Positions 47,069 through 56,013 are shown, counted from the stretch's first letter. The stretch: DNA of 64,000 bases from Clostridium felsineum DSM 794 (GCF_002006355.2 NZ_CP096980.1:62001-126000), one strand, 5' to 3'. Notes: generated by a model not told the origin, from the letters alone. Program-made: numbers and translations.

Positions 47069-48949
47069 ATGATAAAATATTTTTCAGGAGATTATGATGT
47101 AATAGTAATTGGAGCAGGTCATGCAGGTTGTGAGGCCGCACTTGCAGCTTCAAGAATGGGTGCTAAAACACTTATGTGCACCATGAATCTTGACAGTGTA
47201 GCTATGATGCCATGTAATCCTAACATAGGTGGAACAGCTAAAGGTCATCTTGTAAGAGAAATAGATGCATTAGGTGGAGAGATGGGAGTTAATATAGATA
47301 AAACCTTCATACAATCTAGAATGCTTAATATTTCTAAAGGGCCAGCAGTACATTCATTAAGAGTTCAAGCAGATAAAGTAAGATATTCAGAAGCTATGAG
47401 AAATGTACTTGAAAACCAAGAAAATTTGTATTTAAAGCAAATTGAGGTGGTTTCACTTGATATTGAAGATGGTAAAGTTAAAGGAATAGTAACAAAGAAT
47501 GGAGCTTGTTTTAATTCGAAAACTATTATACTAGCTACAGGAACTTATCTAAGATCTAGAATAATAATTGGAGAGATTAATTATAGTGGTGGTCCAAGTG
47601 GTCTTTTTCCTGCTAATGAACTTTCACAATCGCTTATAGATGCAGGTATAAAATTAAGAAGATTTAAAACAGGTACACCAGCGAGAATAAACAAAAGAAG
47701 TGTAGATTTTTCAAAGATGATAGAACAACCAGGAGATGAGAATATAATTCCATTCTCATTTTTAAATGATAAATTGGAAAAAGAACAGATATCTTGTTAT
47801 TTAACATATACTAATGAAGAAACTCATGAGGTAATAAAGGATAATATCAATAGATCACCACTATATAATGGTACTATAAAAAGTGTTGGACCAAGATATT
47901 GTCCATCCATTGAAGATAAGGTTATGCGTTTTCCAGATAAAGAAAAGCATCAAATCTTTATAGAGCCTGAAGGTGAAAATACAAACGAATTATATGTTGG
48001 GGGAATGTCAAGTTCTCTGCCAGAAGAGGTACAGATAAAAATGCTAAAAACCGTACCTGGTCTTGAAAATGTGGAGATACTTAAGACTGCATATGCAATA
48101 GAATATGATTGTGTTGACCCAACACAGCTTAAGCTTTCACTTGAATTTAAAGATATAGAAGGATTATTTGGTGCAGGACAATTTAATGGAAGTTCAGGGT
48201 ACGAAGAAGCTGGTTCACAGGGACTAATAGCTGGAATAAATGCAGCATTAAAAGCGAAAAATGAAGCTCCTCTTATATTAGGAAGATCTGATGGATATAT
48301 AGGAGTACTTATAGATGATTTAGTTACTAAAGGCACTAATGAGCCATATAGAATGATGACATCTAGAGCAGAGTATAGACTTTTATTAAGGCAAGATAAT
48401 GCTGATTTAAGACTTACAGAATTAGGACGCAAAGTAGGATTGGTTGATGATGCAAGGTATAACAAATTCATACAAAGAAAAAATCATATCGAAGAAGAGC
48501 TAAAAAGGCTAAAAAATGTTCAAATAACTAATAAAAAAGAAATTAATGAATTTTTAGAAGGATTAGGCTCAGTTTCACTAAAAAAACCTATAAGTTTGTA
48601 TGAATTAATACGAAGACCTGAATTAGATTACAGCAAATTACAGAATTTGGAAAAAGATAAAAGAGATTTATCAGAAGATATTATTAATGAAGTAAATATA
48701 ATGATAAAATATGAAGGATATATAGAAAAACAATTAGAACAAGTAGAGCAATTCAAAAAATTTGAAAAAAGGCTTATACCAGAAGATATTGACTATGCTT
48801 CAATAAAAAATTTAAGAACTGAAGCAATTCAAAAATTAAGTAAGTTAAGACCAGTAAATTTAGGGCAAGCATCAAGGATATCTGGAGTTTCCCCATCTGA
48901 TATTTCTGTTCTTATGATTTATTTAGATTATTATTTTAAAAATAAGTAG
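47069..48949 (+). CDS. mnmG: tRNA U34 modification enzyme MnmG
   Basis: FAD-dependent partner of MnmE. The 626 residues hold the FAD loop VIVIGAGHAGCEAALAASRMG, the conserved MPCNPNIGGTAKGHLVREID, second motif GQFNGSSGYEEAGSQGLIAG, and a C-terminal helical domain that binds MnmE. Spaced 9 bases after mnmE. Weak AGGAAAG before the ATG. Confidence 0.96.
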   Translation: MIKYFSGDYDVIVIGAGHAGCEAALAASRMGAKTLMCTMNLDSVAMMPCNPNIGGTAKGHLVREIDALGGEMGVNIDKTFIQSRMLNISKGPAVHSLRVQADKVRYSEAMRNVLENQENLYLKQIEVVSLDIEDGKVKGIVTKNGACFNSKTIILATGTYLRSRIIIGEINYSGGPSGLFPANELSQSLIDAGIKLRRFKTGTPARINKRSVDFSKMIEQPGDENIIPFSFLNDKLEKEQISCYLTYTNEETHEVIKDNINRSPLYNGTIKSVGPRYCPSIEDKVMRFPDKEKHQIFIEPEGENTNELYVGGMSSSLPEEVQIKMLKTVPGLENVEILKTAYAIEYDCVDPTQLKLSLEFKDIEGLFGAGQFNGSSGYEEAGSQGLIAGINAALKAKNEAPLILGRSDGYIGVLIDDLVTKGTNEPYRMMTSRAEYRLLLRQDNADLRLTELGRKVGLVDDARYNKFIQRKNHIEEELKRLKNVQITNKKEINEFLEGLGSVSLKKPISLYELIRRPELDYSKLQNLEKDKRDLSEDIINEVNIMIKYEGYIEKQLEQVEQFKKFEKRLIPEDIDYASIKNLRTEAIQKLSKLRPVNLGQASRISGVSPSDISVLMIYLDYYFKNK

Positions 48950-48974
48950 TAGGATTGAAAAATGGAGGAAAAAA

Positions 48975-49694
48975 ATGAAGTATTTTGATATAATGAGTTT
49001 GGAATGCAAGAAAATTGGATTGAATTTAACGGAAGAAAAATATAACCAATTTATGTTGTATAAGGATTTACTGCAAGAATGGAATAAGGTAATGAATTTA
49101 ACATCAATTGTTGAAGATGAAGAGATAGTAAAAAAGCATTTTATAGATTCAATAAAGATTTTTGAATGCAAACATATAGCTAAAGCAAAAAATATTATAG
49201 ATGTTGGTACGGGTGCCGGTTTTCCTGGTATACCTATTGCTATAATGAATGAAAAGGTAGAGGTTATACTGTTAGATTCTCTTCAAAAAAGAGTAAACTT
49301 TCTAAATGAAGTTATAGATAAACTAAAATTAAAAAATATAAAGACTGTTCATGGAAGAGCAGAGGATTTTGGCGTGAATAAAGATTATCGTGAAAATTTT
49401 GATGTAGTTGTATCTAGAGCGGTTGCAAATATGTCTGTATTAAGTGAATTTTGCCTTCCATTTGTAAAAGTAGGAGGATATCTAGTTGCTTTAAAGGGAC
49501 CAGGAATAAACGATGAAATTTTAGCAGCACAAAAAGCAATAAAGGTATTAGGAGGAAGTCTAGATAAGGTTATTAATGTTGAGTTTGAAAATGAGGACTT
49601 TCAGCATAATCTGGTGGTTATAAGAAAGAAAAATTGTACGCCTAAGAAATATCCAAGAAAAGCAGGTAAAGTTTCTAAAAATCCTATAGTATAA
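48975..49694 (+). CDS. rsmG: 16S rRNA m7G methyltransferase RsmG
   Basis: Methylates G527 (E. coli numbering) of 16S rRNA with SAM. The 239 residues have the SAM site IIDVGTGAGFPGIPIAI and later VVVSRAVANMSVL. GGAGG is 7 bases upstream of the ATG. Third gene of the mnmE-mnmG-rsmG group, the standard order at clostridial origins. Confidence 0.95.
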   Translation: MKYFDIMSLECKKIGLNLTEEKYNQFMLYKDLLQEWNKVMNLTSIVEDEEIVKKHFIDSIKIFECKHIAKAKNIIDVGTGAGFPGIPIAIMNEKVEVILLDSLQKRVNFLNEVIDKLKLKNIKTVHGRAEDFGVNKDYRENFDVVVSRAVANMSVLSEFCLPFVKVGGYLVALKGPGINDEILAAQKAIKVLGGSLDKVINVEFENEDFQHNLVVIRKKNCTPKKYPRKAGKVSKNPIV

Positions 49695-49727
49695 GATACA
49701 AATTGATGAAAAGGAATGAGAATTTAT

Positions 49728-50510
49728 ATGGATAGTATTATATATATTTCTGTTGACAATATATGTGCGAATTCTAATCAACCTAGAAAATACTTTGATA
49801 AAACAGCCCTTAATGAATTAGCAGAATCCATAAGTAATTATGGAATAATTCAACCCATTTCGGTAAGAAAATTAGAAGAAGATAAGTATGAAATAATAGC
49901 AGGGGAGAGAAGATTTAGAGCAGCTAAAATAGCTGGACTTGATAAGGTACCTGTTATTGTATCAGATATAAATGAAAAGGAATCTGCAGAAATAGCTTTA
50001 TTAGAAAATATTCAGAGAGAAAATTTAAGTTATATAGAAGAAGCTGAGGCGTATCATAATTTAATAGAACAATACGGATATACTCAAGATAAGCTTGCAC
50101 AGAGTGTTGGGAAAAAGCAATCAACTATAGCTAATAAATTAAGACTTCTGAAGCTGGATAATAATGTTAGAAGGGTGTTATTAGAGAATAATCTTACAGA
50201 GAGACATGCTAGATCACTATTAAAGTTATCGGATAAAAAGTCACAGATGAGTGTTATAAAAACTGTTATATCTAAAGGGCTGAATGTAAAAAAGACAGAA
50301 GAACTTATAGAGAAAAAATTAGATAGAGTTTATAGGAAAGAAAATGATATAGCAGTGGACGGAAAGAAACGGATAAAAGGTATATTTGGATCTCAAATAT
50401 ATATAAATACAATAAAGCAAGTATTCGATAAATATGGAATAAAAGCAAAATATAAATCTAAGGAATTAGAGGATGTTATAGAGGTAACAGTTGTAATTCC
50501 AAAGAAATAA
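49728..50510 (+). CDS. noc: ParB-family protein, Noc-type
   Basis: A 260-residue ParB-family protein in the noc position (rsmG-noc-parA-parB), with the CTP-binding GERRFRAAKIAG near residue 60 and a helix-turn-helix QDKLAQSVGKKQSTIANKLR. KKQSTIANKL is the Noc-like version; the ParB paralogue reads GKSRVAITNCM. Noc of B. subtilis blocks division over DNA and needs an N-terminal amphipathic helix for membrane binding; here the protein begins directly with MDSIIYISVDNICANSNQ, no such helix. Start ATG 49728: an in-frame ATG four codons earlier adds no helix. It may be a second ParB rather than functional Noc. Confidence 0.83.
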   Translation: MDSIIYISVDNICANSNQPRKYFDKTALNELAESISNYGIIQPISVRKLEEDKYEIIAGERRFRAAKIAGLDKVPVIVSDINEKESAEIALLENIQRENLSYIEEAEAYHNLIEQYGYTQDKLAQSVGKKQSTIANKLRLLKLDNNVRRVLLENNLTERHARSLLKLSDKKSQMSVIKTVISKGLNVKKTEELIEKKLDRVYRKENDIAVDGKKRIKGIFGSQIYINTIKQVFDKYGIKAKYKSKELEDVIEVTVVIPKK

Positions 50511-50539
50511 AAAATGTTTCACGTGAAACATTTTTTTTT
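50509..50539 (+). terminator. parS site overlapping a terminator-like hairpin after noc
   Basis: A 28-base perfect palindrome, A6 then parS TGTTTCACGTGAAACA (50515-50530) then T6, directly after the noc stop and continued to nine T's. As RNA it forms a 12-pair stem with loop ACGU and a U-run. As DNA the centre is the consensus ParB site. Confidence 0.75.
50515..50530. other. parS: parS site 1
   Basis: TGTTTCACGTGAAACA: the ParB/Spo0J binding consensus, perfect palindrome, between noc and parA. Confidence 0.92.
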
Positions 50540-50568
50540 GCCTAAATTCACAAAAAATCTATTTATAA

Positions 50569-50596
50569 AATAGTATTATAAGTTTATAATACTATT
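50569..50596. repeat. 28-base palindrome upstream of parA
   Basis: AATAGTATTATA, AGTT, TATAATACTATT: a perfect 12-pair hairpin about 60 bases before parA, containing TATAAT on +. It could be an operator, a promoter element or a structure; nothing decides. Confidence 0.6.
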
Positions 50597-50654
50597 ATAG
50601 GAAAGTAAATTTTATATCGATATTCTAATATATAATATAAGGTGGTGAAATGAT

Positions 50655-51416
50655 ATGAAAGTAATAAGTGTATTTAATCAAAAGGGTGGAGTTGGAAAAA
50701 CAACAACAAATATAAATTTATGTACATATTTAGCTATGAAGGGTTTAAAGGTACTTACTATAGATATAGACCCACAAGGTAATACGACAAGTGGATTGGG
50801 AATAGATAAAAGTAAATTAGAATTATCAACATATGATGCATTAACAGCAGATGTTTCTATAGAAGATATAATACAGGAATCGCAACTTATTAAAAATTTA
50901 TATATTGCTCCATCCACTGTAGAACTTGCAGGCGCTGAAGTTGAACTTATAAATATTGAAAATAGGGAAAGAATTCTTAAGAATAAAATAAAAGAAATGA
51001 AAAGTGAATTTGATTATATTTTTATAGATTGTCCTCCATCATTAGGATTCATAACTATTAATTCGTTAACAGCATCTGATAGTGTTATGATACCAATTCA
51101 AACTGAATTTTATGCCTTAGAAGGCGTAGGTCAACTTGTAAATACGATACAGCTTGTAAAGAAGTCACTAAATAAAAGACTTCAAGTAGAAGGTGTTATT
51201 CTTACTATGTGTGATAATAGAACTAAATTATCAAACGAAGTTTCGGAAGAAGTAAAGAAATATTTCAGTGGTAAACTATATAAAACTACAATACCGAGAA
51301 ATATAAGATTAGCAGAAGCACCTAGCTATGGATTGCCAATAGTGCTTTATGATGATAAATGTAAAGGCGCTGAATGTTACCGTAATTTGACTAACGAATT
51401 TTTAAAGAATCAGTAG
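50655..51416 (+). CDS. parA: Chromosome partition ATPase ParA/Soj
   Basis: Walker-type ATPase acting with ParB in origin segregation. 253 residues beginning VISVFNQKGGVGKTTTNINL (deviant Walker A KGGVGKTT), with DIDPQGNTTSGLG and DYIFIDCPPSLGF. GGTGGTGAAATG precedes it, and parS sites lie on both sides of parAB. Confidence 0.96.
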   Translation: MKVISVFNQKGGVGKTTTNINLCTYLAMKGLKVLTIDIDPQGNTTSGLGIDKSKLELSTYDALTADVSIEDIIQESQLIKNLYIAPSTVELAGAEVELINIENRERILKNKIKEMKSEFDYIFIDCPPSLGFITINSLTASDSVMIPIQTEFYALEGVGQLVNTIQLVKKSLNKRLQVEGVILTMCDNRTKLSNEVSEEVKKYFSGKLYKTTIPRNIRLAEAPSYGLPIVLYDDKCKGAECYRNLTNEFLKNQ

Positions 51417-51429
51417 GAAGGTGATGTGA

Positions 51430-52281
51430 ATGAATAAAAAGGGTGGATTAGGAAGAGGATTAAATGCACTAATAATTGATAATGATTCAAACGAAGAAAA
51501 AAATAGTAATTCACAGAAGATTTCTTTAAACTTAATTAGACCAAATGAACATCAACCACGTAAAAATTTTGATGGTGATAAAATTGTTCAATTGGCTGAA
51601 TCCATAAAAGAACATGGTATAGTACAGCCTTTGATTTTAAAGAAAAAGGATAAACAGTATATTATTGTAGCAGGGGAAAGAAGATTTAGAGCGGCAAAAA
51701 GTTTGGGCTTAAAAGAAGTACCGGCGTTAATAATAGATGCCACAGAAAAAGAAATATTAGAAATTTCACTTATAGAAAATATACAAAGGGAAGATTTAAA
51801 TCCTATTGAGGAAGCATTGGCTTACAAAAGGCTTATTGAAGATTTTGAACTTACTCAAGAACAATTAAGTCAGAGAATAGGAAAATCTAGAGTTGCAATA
51901 ACAAATTGCATGAGATTATTAAATTTAGATGAAAGAGTGCAAGATTATTTAATTGATGGCGTTATATCGGAAGGACATGGAAGAGTACTTTTAACTATAT
52001 CAGATAAAGATGATCAATATAAATTGTCTCAAAAAATAATAGATGAAGATTTAAGTGTTAGAGCTACAGAGAAGTTATTAAAGACATATAAAGAATCAAG
52101 TGATAAAAATACAGAAAAAAGTAGTGAGGAAAATCAATATATAGTTGACATAAGAGACAAATTAGAAGGATATTTTGGTACAAAGGTTTTATTGAAAAGC
52201 AATAAAAACAAGGGTAAAATAGAAATTGAATATTATTCTAATGAAGATCTACAAAGAATAATTGATATATTAAAAATATAA
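51430..52281 (+). CDS. parB: Chromosome partition protein ParB/Spo0J
   Basis: CTP-dependent clamp that loads at parS. 283 residues: GERRFRAAKSLGL near residue 76, ENIQREDLNPIEEALAYKRL, helix-turn-helix LTQEQLSQRIGKSRVAITNC, flexible linker and C-terminal dimer domain. SD AGGAAGGTGATG lies just before the ATG. It ends 1 base before the second parS. It also affects sporulation in relatives. Confidence 0.95.
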   Translation: MNKKGGLGRGLNALIIDNDSNEEKNSNSQKISLNLIRPNEHQPRKNFDGDKIVQLAESIKEHGIVQPLILKKKDKQYIIVAGERRFRAAKSLGLKEVPALIIDATEKEILEISLIENIQREDLNPIEEALAYKRLIEDFELTQEQLSQRIGKSRVAITNCMRLLNLDERVQDYLIDGVISEGHGRVLLTISDKDDQYKLSQKIIDEDLSVRATEKLLKTYKESSDKNTEKSSEENQYIVDIRDKLEGYFGTKVLLKSNKNKGKIEIEYYSNEDLQRIIDILKI

Positions 52282-52282
52282 A

Positions 52283-52298
52283 TGTTTCACGTGAAACA
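52283..52298. other. parS: parS site 2
   Basis: TGTTTCACGTGAAACA, identical to site 1, two bases after the parB stop; the two sites lie 1.77 kb apart. Confidence 0.92.
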
Positions 52299-52332
52299 AT
52301 TTTTGGAGTAGTAGCAAGGAGAGGCGAATAAA

Positions 52333-52848
52333 ATGGAAGACATTTTTACATTACTTAATCAATTTAATGTATACATAACTATAGGATTATGTATTTTAGT
52401 TTTTGTTTTGATAATATTAAATATATCTAGTTTACATTCTACAAAAAAATTAAAGAAAAATTATAAAAAGCTAATGCGCGGAACTAGTTCAGAAAATTTA
52501 GAAGAACTTATAAATGGATATTTAAATAAAGTTGAACAAATAAGTGAGGACGCAAAAGAAGTTAGAGATATTTATGAAGGCATACAAGCACAAGTAAAAA
52601 CATGTATTAAGAATGTGGCTATGGTTAGATATAAGGCATTTGATAATGTCGGAAGTGATCTTAGTTTTTCATTGGTAATGTTAGATGATAATTATGATGG
52701 AATAATTATAACAAGTATATATGGAAGAGGAGAAAGTGTAGTATACGCTAAGCCTATTAATAAGGGATTATCAAGATATGATCTTTCAGATGAAGAAAAA
52801 AATATTTTGAAAGAAGTATGTGAAAAAGAAAAAGACAATGATAAATAG
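52333..52848 (+). CDS. DUF4446 membrane protein
   Basis: A 171-residue protein: one N-terminal membrane helix (VYITIGLCILVFVLIILNIS), a coiled-coil stretch (residues about 40-85), then the DUF4446 domain with VAMVRYKAFDNVGSDLSFSL. The family lies next to parB in many Firmicutes; function unknown. GGAGAGG precedes the ATG, and a terminator follows, shared with convergent yyaC. Confidence 0.85.
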   Translation: MEDIFTLLNQFNVYITIGLCILVFVLIILNISSLHSTKKLKKNYKKLMRGTSSENLEELINGYLNKVEQISEDAKEVRDIYEGIQAQVKTCIKNVAMVRYKAFDNVGSDLSFSLVMLDDNYDGIIITSIYGRGESVVYAKPINKGLSRYDLSDEEKNILKEVCEKEKDNDK

Positions 52849-52861
52849 TAAGGGAAATTAT

Positions 52862-52890
52862 AAAAACTTCTGATATAATCGGAAGTTTTT
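52862..52890. terminator. Terminator between DUF4446 and yyaC
   Basis: AAAAACTTC/GAAGTTTTT stem continued by TGAT/ATCG (one wobble) around ATA, with T's after on + and A's before for minus. Confidence 0.75.
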
Positions 52891-52915
52891 TTATATTGAA
52901 AGAGTTATAATATTA

Positions 52916-53476
52916 TTACATAGTATTATATTTTTGTGAAATATTCATCATAGAAATAGCAATACCATTTGATATTTTATCTGCTAAATTCATAACAGTA
53001 TATAATCTAGTACTTTGTAAAACCATAAAATCAAAAGGACCTGATATATTGACAATACCTACTATACTTAAATCACCAACGGAAGGAAGAACTTTATTCA
53101 TAGCTGCACCAGGAGATATAGGAGTACTTTGAATTGATATATTACCAATATTTCTTACATTTCCAAGACAAGCATCAATGGCTACTATAAAAGGGTTAGT
53201 ATAGTTAGAATTAATAAAATCTAAAGTAGCAGATAGATTTTTTGCATGAACGGGTTCTTTAAGAGTTCCAAAAACAATTAAATTATCTATATGAAGTTTT
53301 TTTAATTTATAACCAATAATAGGACCTAAACTATCACCAGTAGATCTGTCCGTACCAATACACAAAAAAATAATATCACGATAAGAGCTTACTGATTTAA
53401 GTTCAGAAGTAAGATAATTACTGAATTTGTATAAAATATTTTCATCATTAATGTTAAAAACTAATTTTTTTTCCAT
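52916..53476 (-). CDS. yyaC: Spore protease-like YyaC
   Basis: A 186-residue DUF1256 protein related to the germination protease GPR. Seen: FLCIGTDRSTGDSLGPIIGY, VIAIDACLGN-type sequence (IDACLGNVRNIGNISI) and the GPR-like SPGAAMNKVLPSVGDLSIVG. It lies on minus amid + genes between DUF4446 and mscS, so it is read toward the origin; transcription is probably from a sporulation promoter. Substrate in the spore is not known. Confidence 0.9.
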   Translation of the reverse strand: MEKKLVFNINDENILYKFSNYLTSELKSVSSYRDIIFLCIGTDRSTGDSLGPIIGYKLKKLHIDNLIVFGTLKEPVHAKNLSATLDFINSNYTNPFIVAIDACLGNVRNIGNISIQSTPISPGAAMNKVLPSVGDLSIVGIVNISGPFDFMVLQSTRLYTVMNLADKISNGIAISMMNISQKYNTM

Positions 53477-53615
53477 ATATAAACCTCCCTAATGTGTAAG
53501 TATGGACAAATAAAAAAAAATTATGCATTTGAACCTATAATTTTATAAAATTTATTGAAATAAGTCGTAAAAATAATATATATTATAAGTACATTTATTT
53601 ATTGGAGGAATATTA

Positions 53616-54503
53616 ATGAATTTGCTAAAGAAAATTAATTTTGATGTGGAAACAGGTAAAGCACAAATACAAAGTTTAAAGTTTAATGTATACGATGGAT
53701 TTGGAATAATTTTAAGGATTCTGATTGTAATAGTATTGATGTATATTATAGTAAAATTGGTCAATAAATTTATTGATAAAACATTAAAAAAGCAGGAAGA
53801 TTTTAGATTTTCACTTGATAAAAAGAGAAGTAAAACAATAGGTGCAATACTTAAAAGCGTAGTTAAATATTGTGTGTACTTTTTTGGAATTACTATAATC
53901 TTGACATTAATGTTTGGAAGTAAGTTGTTTTCAACTGTTAGTTTAACTTTTGCCAGTATAGGTGGTGTAGCATTAGGTTTTGGATCTCAAAATTTAGTTA
54001 AGGATGTTGTAAACGGATTTTTTATATTATTTGAAGATCAATATTCGGTAGGTGACTACATAACAATAGATAAAAGTTCAGGTATTGTAGAAAGTATTGA
54101 GCTGAGGGTTACAAAAATAAGAAGTTTTAAAGGTGACTTACATATAATACCCAATGGAAAAATATCAGAGGTCACTAATCATTCAAGAGGGCCTATTTCA
54201 ATAAATGTAAATGTTAGTATAGCATATGAAGAAAACATTGATAATGCAACAAAAGTTATAAACGATGCTTGCGAAAAATTTTCTAAGGATAATGAAGATG
54301 TGGTAGAGAGTCCTAAAGTTGTTGGAATAACTGAGCTTGCATCTAGTGGTGTAAATATAAGAGTATCTGGAAAAGTAAAGCCTATGAAACAATGGTCAAA
54401 TGAAAATCAGTTAAGAAAGTATGTAAAAGAAGCTTTAGATAACGCTAAAATAGAGATACCTTATAACAAACTTCAATTTGTAGGAGGAGATAAAAATGAA
54501 TAA
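53616..54503 (+). CDS. MscS-family mechanosensitive channel
   Basis: A 295-residue small-conductance mechanosensitive channel: two to three N-terminal helices, pore helix region SLTFASIGGVALGFGSQNLVKD with Gly/Ala-rich packing, then the beta domain IENGSGIVESIEL-type sequence (FEDQYSVGDYITIDKSSGIV) and a C-terminal alpha/beta domain. It overlaps the next gene by 8 bases. GGAGG 8 bases before the ATG. Confidence 0.92.
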   Translation: MNLLKKINFDVETGKAQIQSLKFNVYDGFGIILRILIVIVLMYIIVKLVNKFIDKTLKKQEDFRFSLDKKRSKTIGAILKSVVKYCVYFFGITIILTLMFGSKLFSTVSLTFASIGGVALGFGSQNLVKDVVNGFFILFEDQYSVGDYITIDKSSGIVESIELRVTKIRSFKGDLHIIPNGKISEVTNHSRGPISINVNVSIAYEENIDNATKVINDACEKFSKDNEDVVESPKVVGITELASSGVNIRVSGKVKPMKQWSNENQLRKYVKEALDNAKIEIPYNKLQFVGGDKNE

Positions 54504-54693
54504 GGAATTTGATTTGGGTTATATTGTTGAAATGAAGAAACAGCATCCTTGTGGAACAAATAGATGGGAAATAATAAGAGTTGGTGCTGATGTAAAAATA
54601 AAATGTGTAAATTGCGGTAGAATAATAATGCTTCCAAGAAGTAAATTTGAGAAAAGATTAAAAAAAGTTTTAGAAAAGAAAGAAGAAAATTGA
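54496..54693 (+). CDS. DUF951 protein
   Basis: A 65-residue protein of the DUF951 family, with LGYIVEMKKQHPCGTNRWEI and KCVNCGRIIMLPRSKFEKRL; the Cys residues could bind a metal, and the fold is probably an RNA/DNA-binding barrel. Overlaps mscS by 8 bases and lies before rpsF, its common position. The rpsF promoter begins on its stop. Confidence 0.88.
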   Translation: MNKEFDLGYIVEMKKQHPCGTNRWEIIRVGADVKIKCVNCGRIIMLPRSKFEKRLKKVLEKKEEN

Positions 54694-54718
54694 TTTTTTT
54701 AAAAATATGCGATATAAT
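54690..54718 (+). promoter_or_regulatory. Promoter of rpsF operon
   Basis: TTGATT (54690-54695), 17 bases, TATAAT (54713-54718), overlapping the DUF951 stop. Confidence 0.75.
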
Positions 54719-54731
54719 TATAAATTGTGAG

Positions 54732-54778
54732 TCCCTGCTGTGATGAAAAACTTTTCACAGCCGTCAAGACCATAGGGA
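54732..54778 (+). promoter_or_regulatory. S6:S18 ribosomal leader, autoregulatory
   Basis: P1: TCCCT (54732-54736) with AGGGA (54774-54778); P2: GCTGTGA (54737-54743) with TCACAGC (54755-54761), then CCG, the element described for the S6:S18 binding motif in rpsF leaders. P1's 3' arm overlaps the AGGAGG site, so binding of the protein pair would hide the ribosome site. Confidence 0.7.
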
Positions 54779-54792
54779 GGAGGTGAATGGTA

Positions 54793-55080
54793 ATGAATAA
54801 GTATGAAACTTTATTTATACTTAACCCATCATTAGATGAAGAAGGCATAAATACAAATGTAGAAAAATTTAAGTCTGTAATCACAAATGGTGGTGGAGAA
54901 GTTGAAAATGTAGATTTATGGGGCAGAAGAAAGCTCGCTTATGAAATTGACAAAGTTAATGAAGGAATCTACGTTTTAGTAAACTTTCAGTCTGATGCAC
55001 AATTACCAAAAGAATTGGATAGAGTGTTCAGAATTACTGATAGTATAATAAGACATTTAATTATTAGTTTGGAAAAATAA
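54793..55080 (+). CDS. rpsF: 30S ribosomal protein S6
   Basis: A 95-residue S6 with the typical MNKYETLFILNPSLDEEGIN start and ENVDLWGRRKLAYEIDKVNE. AGGAGG is 9 bases upstream of ATG 54793; another ATG six bases before is closer than ideal. First of rpsF-ssb-rpsR, with an S6:S18 leader. Confidence 0.95.
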   Translation: MNKYETLFILNPSLDEEGINTNVEKFKSVITNGGGEVENVDLWGRRKLAYEIDKVNEGIYVLVNFQSDAQLPKELDRVFRITDSIIRHLIISLEK

Positions 55081-55102
55081 GAGCCAAAGGTGATGTTTTA
55101 AT

Positions 55103-55537
55103 ATGAATAAGGTTGTTTTAATAGGAAGATTAACTAAGGATCCAGAGTTGAAATTTACTCCAGGTACAGGAACAGCCGTTGCATCATTTACCTTGGCTGT
55201 AGATAGAAGATTTAAAAAAGAAGGTCAGCAGGAAGCTGATTTTGTTCCCATAGTTGTATGGGGAAAACAAGCTGAATCTACAGCTAATTACATGAGTAAA
55301 GGAAAACTTATGGGAGTTAGCGGAAGAATACAGACTAGATCATATGATGCTAAAGATGGTACTAGAAGATATGTAACTGAAATTGTAGCTGAGGAAGTTC
55401 AATTTCTTGAGTGGGGATCTTCTAATAACAACACTATGGCGAATGATCAATTTAGTAATGGAAATGAAAATGGTTCAATTGGGTTACCAGACAACAATGA
55501 TATAACACCAATAGATGATGGTGACATCCCATTTTAA
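55103..55537 (+). CDS. ssb: Single-stranded DNA-binding protein
   Basis: A 144-residue OB-fold SSB: MNKVVLIGRLTKDPELKFTP, then ADFVPIVVWGKQAESTANYM, followed by an Asn/Gly-rich linker and the acidic tip DIPF that binds partner proteins. Between rpsF and rpsR, the common order. Confidence 0.96.
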   Translation: MNKVVLIGRLTKDPELKFTPGTGTAVASFTLAVDRRFKKEGQQEADFVPIVVWGKQAESTANYMSKGKLMGVSGRIQTRSYDAKDGTRRYVTEIVAEEVQFLEWGSSNNNTMANDQFSNGNENGSIGLPDNNDITPIDDGDIPF

Positions 55538-55564
55538 TTTCTTAAAGTAAGGAGGGAAAATGAA

Positions 55565-55834
55565 ATGGCAAGAGATAACGGAAACAAGGAAAGAGACGGA
55601 AGAAGACCTGGTGGCAGAAACAGAAAAATGAAGAGAAAAATCTGTGCTTTCTGTATGGATAAAAGCGAAAGTATAGATTACAAAGATATAAACAAGCTTA
55701 GAAAGTACGTTACTGAAAGAGGAAAGATTCTTCCAAGACGTATTTCTGGAAATTGTGCTAAGCACCAAAGAGAGTTAACAATCGCAATAAAGAGAGCAAG
55801 AAATATTGCTTTACTACCTTTTACAACTGAGTAG
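55565..55834 (+). CDS. rpsR: 30S ribosomal protein S18
   Basis: An 89-residue S18 with CAFCMDKSESIDYKDINKLR and ISGNCAKHQRELTIAIKRAR. The CxxC plus C-x-x-H set marks the zinc-type version. N-terminus basic. A strong terminator follows. Confidence 0.96.
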   Translation: MARDNGNKERDGRRPGGRNRKMKRKICAFCMDKSESIDYKDINKLRKYVTERGKILPRRISGNCAKHQRELTIAIKRARNIALLPFTTE

Positions 55835-55844
55835 TTTTAAAGGT

Positions 55845-55888
55845 AACTGTCCCAAGATATTTAAAGGTATCTTGGGACAGTTTTTTTT
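55845..55888 (+). terminator. Terminator after rpsR
   Basis: AACTGTCCCAAGATA (55845-55859), loop, TATCTTGGGACAGTT (55868-55882), eight T's: 15 pairs. Confidence 0.95.
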
Positions 55889-56013
55889 ATTATTTACATA
55901 TATTTTGAATTAAAAGTTAATAGATTTCACTAGTGTTGATTTATGTTAAGGTAATGTGTTAAAATAGAAAACAGTGATTTAAATAAATTATCTGAATGTA
56001 GGTGGGATAACAG

